Source: an uncultured Clostridia bacterium
GTDB lineage: Bacteria > Bacillota > Clostridia > Oscillospirales > Acutalibacteraceae
Direction: 5' to 3'
DNA length: 49,083 nucleotides
NCBI GenBank assembly: GCA_946186245.1
Contig: CAMHMN010000011.1
Location: 1-49,083, forward strand
Shown here: in pieces, positions 16,720 through 26,150 of the stretch
Position numbering within the stretch: the stretch's first letter is position 1
Layout: each line of letters begins with the position of its first letter
The notes under the pieces: model-generated
Databases searched by the model: none
Told to the model about the DNA's origin: nothing
The model's input: only the letters and a program-made list of their open reading frames with translations
Position numbers and translations under genes: made by a program

Positions 16720-19700
16720 TCAATTGAAATACCCTATCTTCCGGAAATACGCAACATATTTTCTGATATACTCCGCATCTGTTTCTTTCCACTCAAACCC
16801 GAGACGCTTTAAATACTCGACGGAAAAATCACTGTTTATCTGAATATTGCTTCCGTAATTCAGATGGTAGTTTTCATCCAGATCATTGATAAATGTCTCG
16901 AAAATATATTCTTTTCCGCTCTGGGTCGCTGTAGTGCGAAGGGCGTCTATGAAATCATTTTCACTGACTATTTGAACGTTATAATCAAGTGAATTAAACA
17001 GAGATATCATACTTCTGATAGTCAACGTCTTAGAAGAACAGATATAAAATAAAGTCTGTTCGCTGCTGAAATGACGCGCGATTGTCATTACAGCTTTCGC
17101 GGCTTCATCAATAGGCGTAAATTCAAACAGGCTGTCAGTCAAATATCGGGGAATTACACCAAGCTCCAGTATAGCTTTCAGTCGCTTGATATTGGCGTTG
17201 CTTTCGTAGTTCTTTTGAAATACGCCGTCACTGTACCTGTTAGAAAGATTCCCCATACGCATGATGTTCGCCTGCAGACCATCACACATGGCTTCAAGAA
17301 CTGCCTTTTCAGCCTCGAATTTACTGTGAACATATACGTTTTCCAGTGCCTGACCCATATACAAATCGTGTTCATACATTGTTCCCTTTACACCGTCGGG
17401 GTCATTTCTGAATCCGTTTCCGGAAACACTGGATGTAGAAATATGGATCAGTCTTGCGTTGGCAGCCTTGCAGAAATCAATTAATCTGACAGCGGTAGCA
17501 ACATTGACCTCGTAGAAGAACTGATAGGAGCCGAAGTGCTTCACCGATGCGGCGGAATTAAACACGGTGCTGACATGGGGAAGCAGATCGTTGTATTCTT
17601 CCTCTGATAATCCGAGTCTGTCCTTCTGCAAGTCTGCGCAGACGATTTTTATGCGAGAGGTATTATTATACTTCTCTCCAAAATAAAAGTGCAACAGAGA
17701 ATGCAGTCTCTTTTTACAAGCATCTGCGTTCTTTCCGCGAACCAGACAGAAAGCTGTGCCGCTGTCGTTGTCAAGATAATCGGCAAGAAGATGAATGCCT
17801 AAGAATCCCGTTGCTCCCGCAATCAAGATATTTCCTAAGTCACTTTTTTCAGGCGTCTTTATCTGACGGATTGTGTTTTTGGCAAGAATCCTGTTGATAG
17901 TGCTGAAATCATAGTCAGCATAAGTCACACTCTGGCTGTCCTCGTTTTCGATGCAGTCGGCAAGAGCCCGGACAGTGGGATGATCGAACATATTCTGCAA
18001 ATTAAAGTAAATGCCGGCATAATGAGCGTTTGACACAAATTCGATTGCTGTCAGACTGTCACCGCCGAGATCGAAGAAATCATCATCAATACCGACAGGA
18101 GAGGTTTGCAGCACTTTCTCCATCAATCCGCAAAGTGCCTTTTGCAGCTCAGTGTGAGGGGCAACGTAGTCTGTATCGGTCGAAATATTGTACAAGTCCA
18201 CCTCCGGCAGAGCCTTGCGGCTGACCTTGCCGCTGGAGGTCAAAGGAAACGCGTCAAGATGGGTGAAGATATGGGGTATCATGTATTTTGGCAGTATTCT
18301 GCCGATGACCGCGCGTATTTCCTTGGGATCGATCTCCTGTCCCGTGTAGAACGCGCAGATCAACTGCCTGCCCTCGTCATTTTTACGCACAACGACCACT
18401 GCCTGAGAGATTCCTTCGATGGATGAAATGGCGTTTTCTATCTCGCCAAGCTCTATGCGCATTCCTCTGATCTTGACCTGAAAATCATTCCTGCCGACAT
18501 AGACAATATTGCCATCCTCACGCCAGTAGGCAAGATCGCCTGTCTTATACAGCTTGCCTTTACCAAAGGGATTATCAACAAAACGCTCAGCGGTCAGTTC
18601 CGGACGGTTGAGGTACCCCGCTCCAACTCCGTCACCGGCTATACACAGTTCGCCTGTTACGCCTATAGGAACCGGATTCATGTATTTGTCAACAATATAT
18701 ATCTGCGTGTTGGCTATCGGTCTGCCTATGGTGATGTCGCTACTGCTAATCGGCGCAAAGCATACCCCTATGGTAGTTTCAGTCGGACCATATCCATTGA
18801 ATATGGCAGCGTCCGTAATGGACTTGATTCGATTTAATAGCCGTTCAGGAAATACTTCTGCGCCAATCATGATGACTTTGATTTGTTTTAGTGCTTTTTG
18901 AAATGTCGCGTCATCAAGATACATTGAAAACTTTGTCGGTGTGCAGTGTATCGCATCAACCTGATTATTGGCAATCAGTCTTCCGATCTGCTCTCCGGAC
19001 ATGAGTTGTGTTTCATTAGCAAGTGTGAGCGTTAAACCGTTAAGCAAAGTATTGAATATTTCTAAGACGGAAATGTCAAAAGTAACGGCAGCTAATGCTA
19101 AAACATTCCCGCTAATGTTTATCAATGCGTGCTGATAGAAATTTCTGTTGTTTCCATTTGTGAAGTTTGCGACATTATAATGCTGAATGACGGTTGCCTT
19201 GGGTTTGCCGGTTGTCCCTGATGTGAAAAGGCAATAGCAAAAATCATTGCTGTTCATTTCGATCTTATCAAAATTCGGAGTGAACGCAATTAAGTCATTG
19301 ATATTATCTTCTGTGAGATAGTATTTAGCTCCGCTGTCGCTCAGCATAAACTCAACACGATCCTGCGGATAGTCAGGATCAATGGGCAGATAACCCGCTC
19401 CTGCTTTGAGAATACCCAGTATAGCGGAAATAAGGAAACTCCTTCGCGGCAGGCAGAAGGCCACAATATCCCCCCGTTTGACGCCCTGTTCGATCAATCC
19501 GTGAGCAATTCTGTTGGCTTCTTCGTTAAGCTCGGCATAGGACATGGTTCTGTCGCAAGCGATGACGGCAATCTTCTCAGGCGTTTTGCTGACCTGTTCC
19601 TCGAAAAGCTGATGGACACACTTGTCCTTCGGATAGTCAATAGCGGTGTCATTGAAATGATAAAGCAGCCTTTGACGCTCTTCGGGAGACAATAATGTAA

Positions 19701-20922
19701 GCTCACCAATCTTTCTGGAAGGTTCCTCAATGGAACCAAAAAGAAGATTCATCAGATGACAGTGCAGCGTTTCGATTTCTTTTTCAGTGAAACGGTCAAG
19801 AAGATAGTCGTAATGAATGCGGAATATTCCCTCATTATCGCGGTCATCGATATGAATTTGCAGACTTTCCGTCTGCATGCCGCTGTGATACCATGCCGTT
19901 TCACATTCGCCGTTTACGGTGGCATTCTGATAGCTTATCATCACATCATAGAGCTTATCCTCAAAGTGACGCTCGCTTCTCAGTGCAGCCAGCAAGTCAC
20001 CATAGTTGAATTTCTGATGCCTGAACACAGAAAGGACACTGTCAGTGATTCTCGACAGATTATCATGAAAGGACAACTCATTGGCAAGCTCTATCAATAC
20101 AGGCACTGTGTTGATAAACATTCCGGCTGTATTCTTTTCCGTTGCGGAAGAACGGTTTAATACCGCTGTGCCTATATAAAAGCACTCGGCATTCATTTTT
20201 GTCCGGTTGATATATGCGGCAAGCGATGCGGTAAACAGCATGAACGGCGAAGAATGGATGCTTGCTGCGTAATCTATTATTTTCCTTGCTTTCTCATGAT
20301 CAATGACAAAAGTTTTTCTCAGAGAAGAATAGGATGCCGATGTTTTTTCAGAAAGGAATGTGACTTCATCACATTTTCCGAATTGCTCCATGAAGAACTT
20401 TTTGTCTTTTTCATACCGTTTGCCGGAAAGATAAGCGGATTCATTCTGAATGTACTTTGCGTAAGAATATGCCGTTGGCGTTCTGCCGCTGAGCAAATCA
20501 TATAACTGATTACAGAGCAGAGAGAGCGTCCATGCGTCCCCGATGATATGGTGCAGCCTGATGAGCACACCCGACTGGTCGGGAAGCGATATGATTTTAA
20601 ATTCACACAGATCGCCGAATAAATCAAGCGGGATTTTGGCGAATTCCTCTGCATAGGCAGATAAATCTGATTTGCTGTCAAAGGCAAGGACTTCCGTATC
20701 CTTCTCCCGATAATCCATAAACTCCTGATTGACAGTTCCGTCGATTTCAGTCACTTTGATCCGCAGAGCATCATTCAGCCTGATAAGCTCGTTCACAGCC
20801 CGTTTGAGTTTTCCCATCTCGTATTTGGTGGTAAACAGTATACTGCCGCATATCACTGCAATGGATCCACCTACATATTTTTCCATATCATAAATCAGCT
20901 TTTGCGGTTTTGTTATTTGCAT
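16720..20922 (-). CDS. Single-module NRPS with reductive release (C-A-T-R)
   Basis: 1400 residues; ATG with GGAAG ribosome site. The condensation domain (1-420) has HHIIGDAW (about 124), the intact HHxxxDG-type site with Ala in place of the usual Gly. The adenylation domain (425-930) has LFTSGTTGKPK (about 564), NGYGPTETT (about 707), YKTGDL and the catalytic lysine in SGKVSRK. The thiolation site is LGGDSL (Ser about 955). The terminal Rossmann domain starts at GATGFLG (about 1034) and matches thioester reductases that release an aldehyde with NAD(P)H. The aligned specificity residues read D-I-L-H-I-I-G-I-G, which I cannot assign to an amino acid. With the ligase and ACP the product should be an N-acyl amino aldehyde; related gut clostridial clusters make protease-inhibiting peptide aldehydes. 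Confidence 0.9.
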   Translation of the reverse strand: MQITKPQKLIYDMEKYVGGSIAVICGSILFTTKYEMGKLKRAVNELIRLNDALRIKVTEIDGTVNQEFMDYREKDTEVLAFDSKSDLSAYAEEFAKIPLDLFGDLCEFKIISLPDQSGVLIRLHHIIGDAWTLSLLCNQLYDLLSGRTPTAYSYAKYIQNESAYLSGKRYEKDKKFFMEQFGKCDEVTFLSEKTSASYSSLRKTFVIDHEKARKIIDYAASIHSSPFMLFTASLAAYINRTKMNAECFYIGTAVLNRSSATEKNTAGMFINTVPVLIELANELSFHDNLSRITDSVLSVFRHQKFNYGDLLAALRSERHFEDKLYDVMISYQNATVNGECETAWYHSGMQTESLQIHIDDRDNEGIFRIHYDYLLDRFTEKEIETLHCHLMNLLFGSIEEPSRKIGELTLLSPEERQRLLYHFNDTAIDYPKDKCVHQLFEEQVSKTPEKIAVIACDRTMSYAELNEEANRIAHGLIEQGVKRGDIVAFCLPRRSFLISAILGILKAGAGYLPIDPDYPQDRVEFMLSDSGAKYYLTEDNINDLIAFTPNFDKIEMNSNDFCYCLFTSGTTGKPKATVIQHYNVANFTNGNNRNFYQHALINISGNVLALAAVTFDISVLEIFNTLLNGLTLTLANETQLMSGEQIGRLIANNQVDAIHCTPTKFSMYLDDATFQKALKQIKVIMIGAEVFPERLLNRIKSITDAAIFNGYGPTETTIGVCFAPISSSDITIGRPIANTQIYIVDKYMNPVPIGVTGELCIAGDGVGAGYLNRPELTAERFVDNPFGKGKLYKTGDLAYWREDGNIVYVGRNDFQVKIRGMRIELGEIENAISSIEGISQAVVVVRKNDEGRQLICAFYTGQEIDPKEIRAVIGRILPKYMIPHIFTHLDAFPLTSSGKVSRKALPEVDLYNISTDTDYVAPHTELQKALCGLMEKVLQTSPVGIDDDFFDLGGDSLTAIEFVSNAHYAGIYFNLQNMFDHPTVRALADCIENEDSQSVTYADYDFSTINRILAKNTIRQIKTPEKSDLGNILIAGATGFLGIHLLADYLDNDSGTAFCLVRGKNADACKKRLHSLLHFYFGEKYNNTSRIKIVCADLQKDRLGLSEEEYNDLLPHVSTVFNSAASVKHFGSYQFFYEVNVATAVRLIDFCKAANARLIHISTSSVSGNGFRNDPDGVKGTMYEHDLYMGQALENVYVHSKFEAEKAVLEAMCDGLQANIMRMGNLSNRYSDGVFQKNYESNANIKRLKAILELGVIPRYLTDSLFEFTPIDEAAKAVMTIARHFSSEQTLFYICSSKTLTIRSMISLFNSLDYNVQIVSENDFIDALRTTATQSGKEYIFETFINDLDENYHLNYGSNIQINSDFSVEYLKRLGFEWKETDAEYIRKYVAYFRKIGYFN

Positions 20923-21030
20923 CTTATAACTTCCTTTGCTGAGAAATTGAGAAACCCACTGTAATTGCTATACTGTATAATAATGCATGTCATTTCGCCT
21001 AAAATAAACCATTTAGAACTTATCAAAAGT

Positions 21031-21059
21031 ATTATACACCTTGGGAAGATTTGTGTCAA
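21031..21059 (-). promoter_or_regulatory. Consensus sigma-A promoter of the NRPS cluster
   Basis: On the minus strand TTGACA (21059-21054), 17 bases, TATAAT (21036-21031). This is a perfect consensus about 110 bases upstream of the NRPS start, with no obvious operator. Confidence 0.85.
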
Positions 21060-21169
21060 TTTATTCTTGTTGAAATTGCATAAAATATTATCACAAAAAT
21101 ATGATGTCATTTACACATCAAATTTCTGAAAAATGGATATGCACTTTGTTTGTTCCAAATGGGCGAGCA

Positions 21170-21360
21170 TCTGGTCTTGGGCTTTTTGCCGGGTGTCGGT
21201 GACACGGTAAGCCCGTCATTGCAGCAATCGGAACGAAAGCCATAGGGCAGGCGGTCACAGCCTTTTACATCGACGGTGTTCCGAAGGATAAGGTGAAAAG
21301 CATTATCAAAAGAACGTGGAATATTTTCCGGAACAAACTCTGGAACGGAATAAAAATATG
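21170..21360 (+). pseudogene. Relic of the C-terminus of a DUF697/Era-like GTPase-associated protein
   Basis: FLPGVGDTVSP in one frame continues, after a frameshift near 21212, as VIAAIGTKAIGQAVTAFYID and then GVPKDKVKSIIKRTW in another. The glycine- and alanine-rich hydrophobic helix followed by a charged helix resembles C-terminal domains of some bacterial GTP-binding proteins. There is no GTPase core here. Identification is tentative; the relic nature (frameshift, no start) is plain. Confidence 0.4.
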
Positions 21361-21483
21361 TATGGGTTATTCTGTACACACATACAAAAATGCCGTCCGT
21401 GAGAGGTTTTTGTCCCATCTCACAGGCGGAATATTTTATTTCCAATTGCTTTGCCATGCTATTTTCCGTTGACAAGCGGTATG
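21342..21483. repeat. Dispersed repeat, copy B
   Basis: Carries the same ordered blocks as 12826-12987, with a shorter spacer before the palindromic core (GTCCGTGAGAGG ... TCCCATCTCACAGGCGG). On the minus strand the core is followed by CATTTTTG, so it could also act as a terminator. Confidence 0.6.
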
Positions 21484-21554
21484 ATGTATTTTTCAATAAA
21501 GGCGATCCGGTTGAATATTCTCGGCATCAATTGAAACACATCTGTTTTATCAGA

Positions 21555-22445
21555 TTAATCAAAATCCCGGTAAATGTGCTTGAATTTGCCGCTTGTCTGA
21601 TTCGCTTGCGGTGGGGTATCGGATAGACGGACTTCCACCCCGGTCAGCCCTTTGCTTTCGAAGAAAGCCCTCAGCCCGCGTTTTGCCTCGTCAAAGGCCT
21701 GATCTCTGTCCTCCGCCATCATCCGCAGCTCCAGCCTGTCGACAGATCTCTGAACGAGCTGGAATCTGCGAATTGACTTCACTTCCTCGAGAATCTTATA
21801 GAGGGACATAGGTGCGATCTGAACCCCGTGTTCAAAGGTCAGAATGTCATCTGTCCTGCCCTCGATTTCAATCCAGGGTGTGACCTTCCCGCAGCGGCAA
21901 GGTTCGTCATGTACGATGACACGATCCGTCAGCTCGTAGCGTATAAAAGGCTGGATGTAGTTGGCAAGATTGGTAATCAGGACTTTGTCTGAACGTTCGC
22001 CGAAACCGACAGGCCGGTTGTCTTTGTCAACCGGTTCCACGATGACCCAGTCTTCATTGATGTGGAGATGCCCTTCCGGACACTCGCAGGCGATTTCTCC
22101 CGCCTCAGTGCAGGAGTAATGCGTCTGCACATAACAGCCGAACTTCGCTGTGAGCTTTCTCCGAATTTCGTCGGTCAGTATTTCACCGCCCGTGATGACC
22201 ACATCCGGGTGGATGCTGAGTTCATCATATCCCGCAAGCAATGCCAGATTGGACGGATAGCCACTCAGCATGGCCGGCTGGAATTCGTTCAGCTGGCGGA
22301 TGATTTCTTCCTCCGGCGCATTGACGTCAACTGTAATCTTCGTCTTTCTTCGCGGCATTTTTAATGAAAGATACCGCGACATACCGCAGGCCAGATAAAA
22401 ACCGTAATTGGCAAAAACGCCCGCCGTCTTTTTGCCGTGTTTCAT
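21555..22445 (-). pseudogene. N-terminally truncated PaaK/CapK-like AMP ligase
   Basis: 296 residues matching the C-terminal two thirds of phenylacetate-CoA-ligase-like enzymes: ANYGFYLACGMSRYL, LSGYPSNLALL, VITGGEILTD, THYSCTEAGEIACEC, then EGRTDDIL and a C-terminal lid. The N-terminal part with the SSGTTG nucleotide loop is missing. The frame opens only eight codons upstream of the first ATG (TGA at about 22469), and the nearby AAAGGAG serves an ATG in a different frame. The gene is therefore probably broken, although the remaining frame is intact over nearly 900 bases. Just upstream is another relic. It belongs to a different ligase subfamily from the acyl-AMP ligase of the NRPS cluster. 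Confidence 0.65.
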
Positions 22446-22491
22446 AAAGGCCCATGGCTCAAGCTCCTTTCATACAAATTCAGTTTGTCAA

Positions 22492-22566
22492 TCACACATC
22501 ATGACGGTTTCTTCGGCATTCGCATTTCTTAACCTGCGACATCAGAACGACCTCCACATGCCTTGG
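22492..22566 (-). pseudogene. Tail of an RNA (uracil) methyltransferase-like gene
   Basis: The minus-strand frame ending at TGA 22492 reads PRHVEVVLMSQVKK plus a basic tail. This matches the HVE-(T/C/V)-V-x-LMSR-V ending of TrmA/RlmCD-type 23S rRNA or tRNA uracil methyltransferases. Nothing of the catalytic part precedes it. The rest of 22446-22744 shows only a 12-bp hairpin (22644-22655 / 22672-22683). Confidence 0.4.
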
Positions 22567-22744
22567 GACAACAGGGTGAAGTAAATGGCATATATTCACG
22601 CTGCCCACACGACCCGGCTCGTCAGGGATTTCGCAACAGTAAAGCCTCTTTTACCAGCGCTTTTTTGTGCAGGTAAGAGAGGCCATATTTTCTGAGGGCA
22701 AATAATATGCAGGAGAATTACCAGGAAACCGCTGATTAATCAGC

Positions 22745-23128
22745 TTATCCCTTGATTTCGGTCATCCACAGACCGTGCAGGTTGCAGTAGGCGTAAACGG
22801 CTACGGGCTTGTCGTCACCGATACAGAAAGTCGCCTCGGGCTCCTCTCCGGGTTTGAGGATTCTGCGCTGACCGCCGTGCTCTGTTTCCAGATAAATCCA
22901 TTCGATATAGTGTTCGTCGAGCATAGGATGGTTGATTTCCCCGACATTGACATGAACGGCGCCGTCTTCCACCGTGATCACAGGAAGATGCTTTTCTCCT
23001 GCGGCATCCGTGGTGTTGGGGACAAGCGCTTCCATTTTCTCACCGCAGCACATCATGGGAACATCGGATTTATGGAGTATGCCGATCAGATTGCCGCAGC
23101 GCCGGCAGATATAGAACTTCTCTTTCAT
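22745..23128 (-). CDS. Desulfoferrodoxin-type superoxide reductase
   Basis: 127 residues from ATG 23128 (minus), with AGGTG 7 bases upstream; GTG 23137 is in frame but overlaps that site. The N-terminal desulforedoxin domain has the cysteine pattern CRRC ... CC (iron center I). The catalytic domain shows the His4-Cys center II: H in EKHLP, H in INHPMLDEH, and C-x2-H in YCNLHGLW. It reduces superoxide to hydrogen peroxide in the cytoplasm using electrons from rubredoxin-like partners. The rubrerythrin gene 17 bases upstream would remove the peroxide, so the pair forms an oxygen-stress operon typical of anaerobes. Confidence 0.95.
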   Translation of the reverse strand: MKEKFYICRRCGNLIGILHKSDVPMMCCGEKMEALVPNTTDAAGEKHLPVITVEDGAVHVNVGEINHPMLDEHYIEWIYLETEHGGQRRILKPGEEPEATFCIGDDKPVAVYAYCNLHGLWMTEIKG

Positions 23129-23145
23129 GATGATCACCTCACATT

Positions 23146-23799
23146 TTAATAATTTTCTTTTCTCACTTCAAAGTAGGACTGCGGGTGGTGACAGACGGGG
23201 CAGACTTCCGGGGCGGCAACGCCGACCACAATGTGTCCGCAGTTGCGGCATTCCCAGATGGTAATGCCCGCTTTTTCAAACACCGTTCCGCTCTCGATAT
23301 TTTTCAGAAGTGCACGGAACCTTTCCTCATGTGCCTTTTCTATGGCCGCAACGCCCCGGAATTGCGCAGCAAGCTCATTGAATCCTTCTTCCTCCGCTTC
23401 ACGGGCCATTCTTTCGTACATATCCGTCCACTCTGCGTTTTCACCCTCGGCAGCATGAAGCAGGTTTTCCGCGGTATCCCCGAGTTCTCCCAGCGCTTTG
23501 AACCACAGCTTGGCATGTTCCGTCTCGTTCTCAGCAGTCTGGAGGAAAAGGGCAGCGATCTGTTCAAAGCCGGCCTTTTTGGCTACGCTTGCAAAGTAGG
23601 TGTACTTGTTTCTCGCCTGTGATTCGCCCGCGAATGCCTCGAGAAGATTCTTTTCCGTTTTGGTGCCGGCGTAGGGGCTTTTAGGCGTTTCTTCTACCCG
23701 GACGAACTGTTCCGCTGGAACGCCGCAGAGAGGACAGCTATCGGGCGCATCCTCTCCTTCGTGAATATAGCCGCATACGGTGCATTTCCATTTTGCCAT
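23146..23799 (-). CDS. Rubrerythrin with rubredoxin domains at both ends
   Basis: 217 residues. An N-terminal rubredoxin (CTVCGYIH ... CPLCGVP, residues 5-25) is followed by a ferritin-like diiron domain with [20 protein letters not shown], the EEEGF helix and EKAHEERF, then a second rubredoxin (CRNCGHIV ... CPVCHHP) at the C-terminus. Classical rubrerythrin has one C-terminal rubredoxin; the extra N-terminal one resembles reverse rubrerythrins, so this is a double-headed form. Role: NADH-linked peroxide reduction in the cytoplasm. It is first in the operon with superoxide reductase. It has its own promoter at 23887-23914. Confidence 0.95.
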   Translation of the reverse strand: MAKWKCTVCGYIHEGEDAPDSCPLCGVPAEQFVRVEETPKSPYAGTKTEKNLLEAFAGESQARNKYTYFASVAKKAGFEQIAALFLQTAENETEHAKLWFKALGELGDTAENLLHAAEGENAEWTDMYERMAREAEEEGFNELAAQFRGVAAIEKAHEERFRALLKNIESGTVFEKAGITIWECRNCGHIVVGVAAPEVCPVCHHPQSYFEVRKENY

Positions 23800-23886
23800 G
23801 GCGTTTACCTCTTTTCATTTTGAATTCTGTTGTTGACAGCGAACTTTGAAAACAAAGCACAAAAACTTTGCTCACTGTCAGTTTTT

Positions 23887-23914
23887 ATTATACCATATAT
23901 CAACAGAAAATCAA
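23887..23914 (-). promoter_or_regulatory. Promoter of the rubrerythrin/superoxide reductase operon
   Basis: On the minus strand TTGATT (23914-23909), 16 bases, TATAAT (23892-23887). The leader contains TGACAG ... CTGTCA inverted arms, which might be a regulator site; no clear PerR box was found. Confidence 0.6.
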
Positions 23915-24092
23915 GCTCATAAAGGTAAACAGTTGGCAATTTCATATATTTTTCATCTTCGTCAAAACCGTCAACAGCCGTTCATTTTCTTCGGGAAGGA
24001 GGTGACGCAGACTTCCTTTGAAATAAATTGCTTTGCACAAACGATAGGATACTAAAATCCTTTTGCTTTATTGCATACCGCCTACAAAAAGC

Positions 24093-24140
24093 AGCTCATG
24101 TTTTGGAATTATCCCTGCATGAGCTTCTTTTCTCTTTTTG
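24093..24140. terminator. Bidirectional hairpin terminator
   Basis: AGCTCATG (24093-24100) pairs with CATGAGCT (24118-24125). The plus side continues in a T-rich tract and the minus side in GCTTTTTG, so it can stop transcription both ways. Confidence 0.55.
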
Positions 24141-24540
24141 GTCCATATCGGTGTTCTCACCCTTCCACTGCTTCATAAATCCACCCGGGCGGTCCAGTTC
24201 CTTCGTTTCCCGACTGTCAGCGCAACCAAGGTAGATTCGCCTGCGGGATAATATTAAGAAGCAGACACGATGTATCGGGAAATGCATCCTGAAATATTTC
24301 GTCGGCGTGAGAATAACTTACGCGCGGCCTTGCCGTGTTCAATACCAATGTAGAACCCTGTCGATGTTCTCTTCGGGCATTATCATGTCGAATGAACCCT
24401 TCTTATATAGAAAAAACGCTTCAGACCAGCAAATAGTATGAATAATTTGTAAATCATCGTGATTTTGCTTTACTCTATTCTCCCACACATGTTTCAAAAA
24501 CGAATATGAATATGTTGTAAATTATATAAATACTGCATAG
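24141..24540. other. Gene-poor, increasingly AT-rich spacer
   Basis: No frame here has a start, ribosome site and recognisable product. 24150-24290 may be a relic: short open stretches occur on the minus strand without family signal. Beyond 24400 the DNA is strongly AT-rich up to the glycan-operon promoter. Confidence 0.4.
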
Positions 24541-24559
24541 CAATAATAGTATGATATTA

Positions 24560-24588
24560 TTGACATTAATTAAAAGCAAGTGTATAAT
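24560..24588 (+). promoter_or_regulatory. Consensus sigma-A promoter of the glycan operon
   Basis: TTGACA (24560-24565), 17 bases, TATAAT (24583-24588). The leader of about 175 bases before the first gene is AT-rich and shows no riboswitch that I recognise. Confidence 0.85.
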
Positions 24589-24768
24589 AAACCAGAAATA
24601 TATGTATTTTCCCAGATAAAGTACTTTTGTTAGTATTTTACTCTGTTTATTTTTTTATATATACTGATCTATCGTTTTCTCTGTAGCTGATTGAATGAGT
24701 ATGTCTGTTGATGACTATTATTTCAATTGTATAAAGATAAGCAAACTGGTTAAGGAGCGGGCAATAAA

Positions 24769-25896
24769 ATGATAAGTTTTAATATACCTCCCCATGTCGG
24801 AGGCGAAGAAGATTTTATCTCTGATGCAATAAAATCTCACAAACTCAGCGGCGACGGAAAATATACCAAATTATGCAACCAATGGATTGAAGAATACACC
24901 GGAGCCAAAAAGGCGCTCTTGACCACATCTTGTACTCACGCACTTGAAATGGCTGCACTTCTTCTTGACATCAACGAAGGCGACGAAATCATCATGCCTT
25001 CGTTTACCTTTGTCTCCACTGCTGACGCTTTTATTATGCGAGGCGCTAAGGCCGTGTTTGTGGACATAAGACCTGATACCATGAATATAGATGAAAAGCT
25101 GATCGAATCGGCAATTACGGAAAGGACAAAAGCCATTGCGCCTGTTCACTACGCCGGCGTTTCCTGCGAGATGGATACGATCAATGAAATCGCACACAGA
25201 TACGGGCTAAAAGTGGTTGAAGACGCAGCTCAGGGAATCATGAGCACATACAAAGGAAGAGCACTTGGCACCATCGGTGATTACGGGTGCTTTAGTTTCC
25301 ATGAGACAAAAAATCTCTCGATGGGCGAAGGCGGAGCACTGCTCCTTAACAATGAACACGATATTGAACGAGCGGAGATCATCCGTGAAAAGGGAACCAA
25401 TCGCAGCAAGTTTTTCAGAGGAGAAATTGACAAGTACACCTGGGTATCGCTTGGCTCCTCCTATCTTCCCAGCGAACTCAACGCGGCGTATCTTTACGCC
25501 CAGCTGCTCAAGTCCCAAGAAGTATATAACGACAGAATGAACAGCTGGAACTTGTATTATCGTATGCTGGAGCCACTGCGTGATAAGGGTTATATCGAAC
25601 TTCCGACGATTCCGGCAGACTGTGTTCATAACGCGCATATGTTCTACATCAAGACGAAGGATTTGACCGAGCGGACAAGACTGATCCAACATCTGAAAGC
25701 AAACGGAATCGGCGCAGTTTTTCATTATGTACCGCTTCATTCAGCTCCGGCGGGCATAAAGTACGGCCGTTTTGTCGGGGAAGATCGCTATACCACCAAG
25801 GAAAGCGAAAGATTGGTCAGACTGCCCATGTACTACGGATTGCAGAATAGTCAGATTGCCTTTATATGTGAAGAAATCAGGAAGTTTTATAAGTGA
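24769..25896 (+). CDS. wecE: WecE/RffA-type dTDP-4-keto-6-deoxyhexose aminotransferase
   Basis: 375 residues, ATG behind AAGGAG. It follows the E. coli RffA/WecE sequence nearly throughout: KLSGDGKYTK, LEMAALLLDI, IMPSFTFVSTADAF, VVEDAAQGIMSTYKGRALG, and the PLP-lysine segment FSFHETKN. That family converts dTDP-4-keto-6-deoxyglucose to dTDP-4-amino-4,6-dideoxygalactose with glutamate as donor. No dTDP-sugar synthesis genes (rmlA/rmlB) are in the window, so the substrate must come from elsewhere. It is the first gene of the glycan operon and acts in the cytoplasm. In this context the true substrate could be a different keto-sugar. Confidence 0.85.
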   Translation: MISFNIPPHVGGEEDFISDAIKSHKLSGDGKYTKLCNQWIEEYTGAKKALLTTSCTHALEMAALLLDINEGDEIIMPSFTFVSTADAFIMRGAKAVFVDIRPDTMNIDEKLIESAITERTKAIAPVHYAGVSCEMDTINEIAHRYGLKVVEDAAQGIMSTYKGRALGTIGDYGCFSFHETKNLSMGEGGALLLNNEHDIERAEIIREKGTNRSKFFRGEIDKYTWVSLGSSYLPSELNAAYLYAQLLKSQEVYNDRMNSWNLYYRMLEPLRDKGYIELPTIPADCVHNAHMFYIKTKDLTERTRLIQHLKANGIGAVFHYVPLHSAPAGIKYGRFVGEDRYTTKESERLVRLPMYYGLQNSQIAFICEEIRKFYK

Positions 25897-26123
25897 AAGA
25901 AACCCCGGAGCGGGAGTCAACAAGTTCAGAGATGCCATGTGAACCGACAGGGATGATATGGTCACGAAGGCTGCTTACAGGCCGTGCAATACTGACAACT
26001 GACAATCATATTCATAAAGTATGTCCGCGTATTTTTGGAACTGACTGCGCGAGCATTTTTATGTTTCAGAAGCCGGATTCAGGACGTTTGGGTTTCATGG
26101 TCGGTGCATTGCAATCTCTTTGA
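25897..26123 (+). other. Open frame without start between wecE and the glycosyltransferase
   Basis: The wecE stop is followed by a frame to TGA 26121-26123 with no good start and no ribosome site. Its C-terminal part (TTDNHIHKVCPRIFGTDCAS, FMFQKP, GRLGFMVGALQ) reads like real protein sequence, so this may be the tail of a deleted gene, plausibly one acting on the WecE product. I cannot name the family. Confidence 0.3.
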
Positions 26124-26150
26124 AATAACAAGGAAGGATGATCAGCGATT

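Noticed and set aside
21107-21496. Minus-strand open frame of 129 codons
   Set aside because: It runs through the dispersed repeat and the antisense of a relic, with no family signal or ribosome site.
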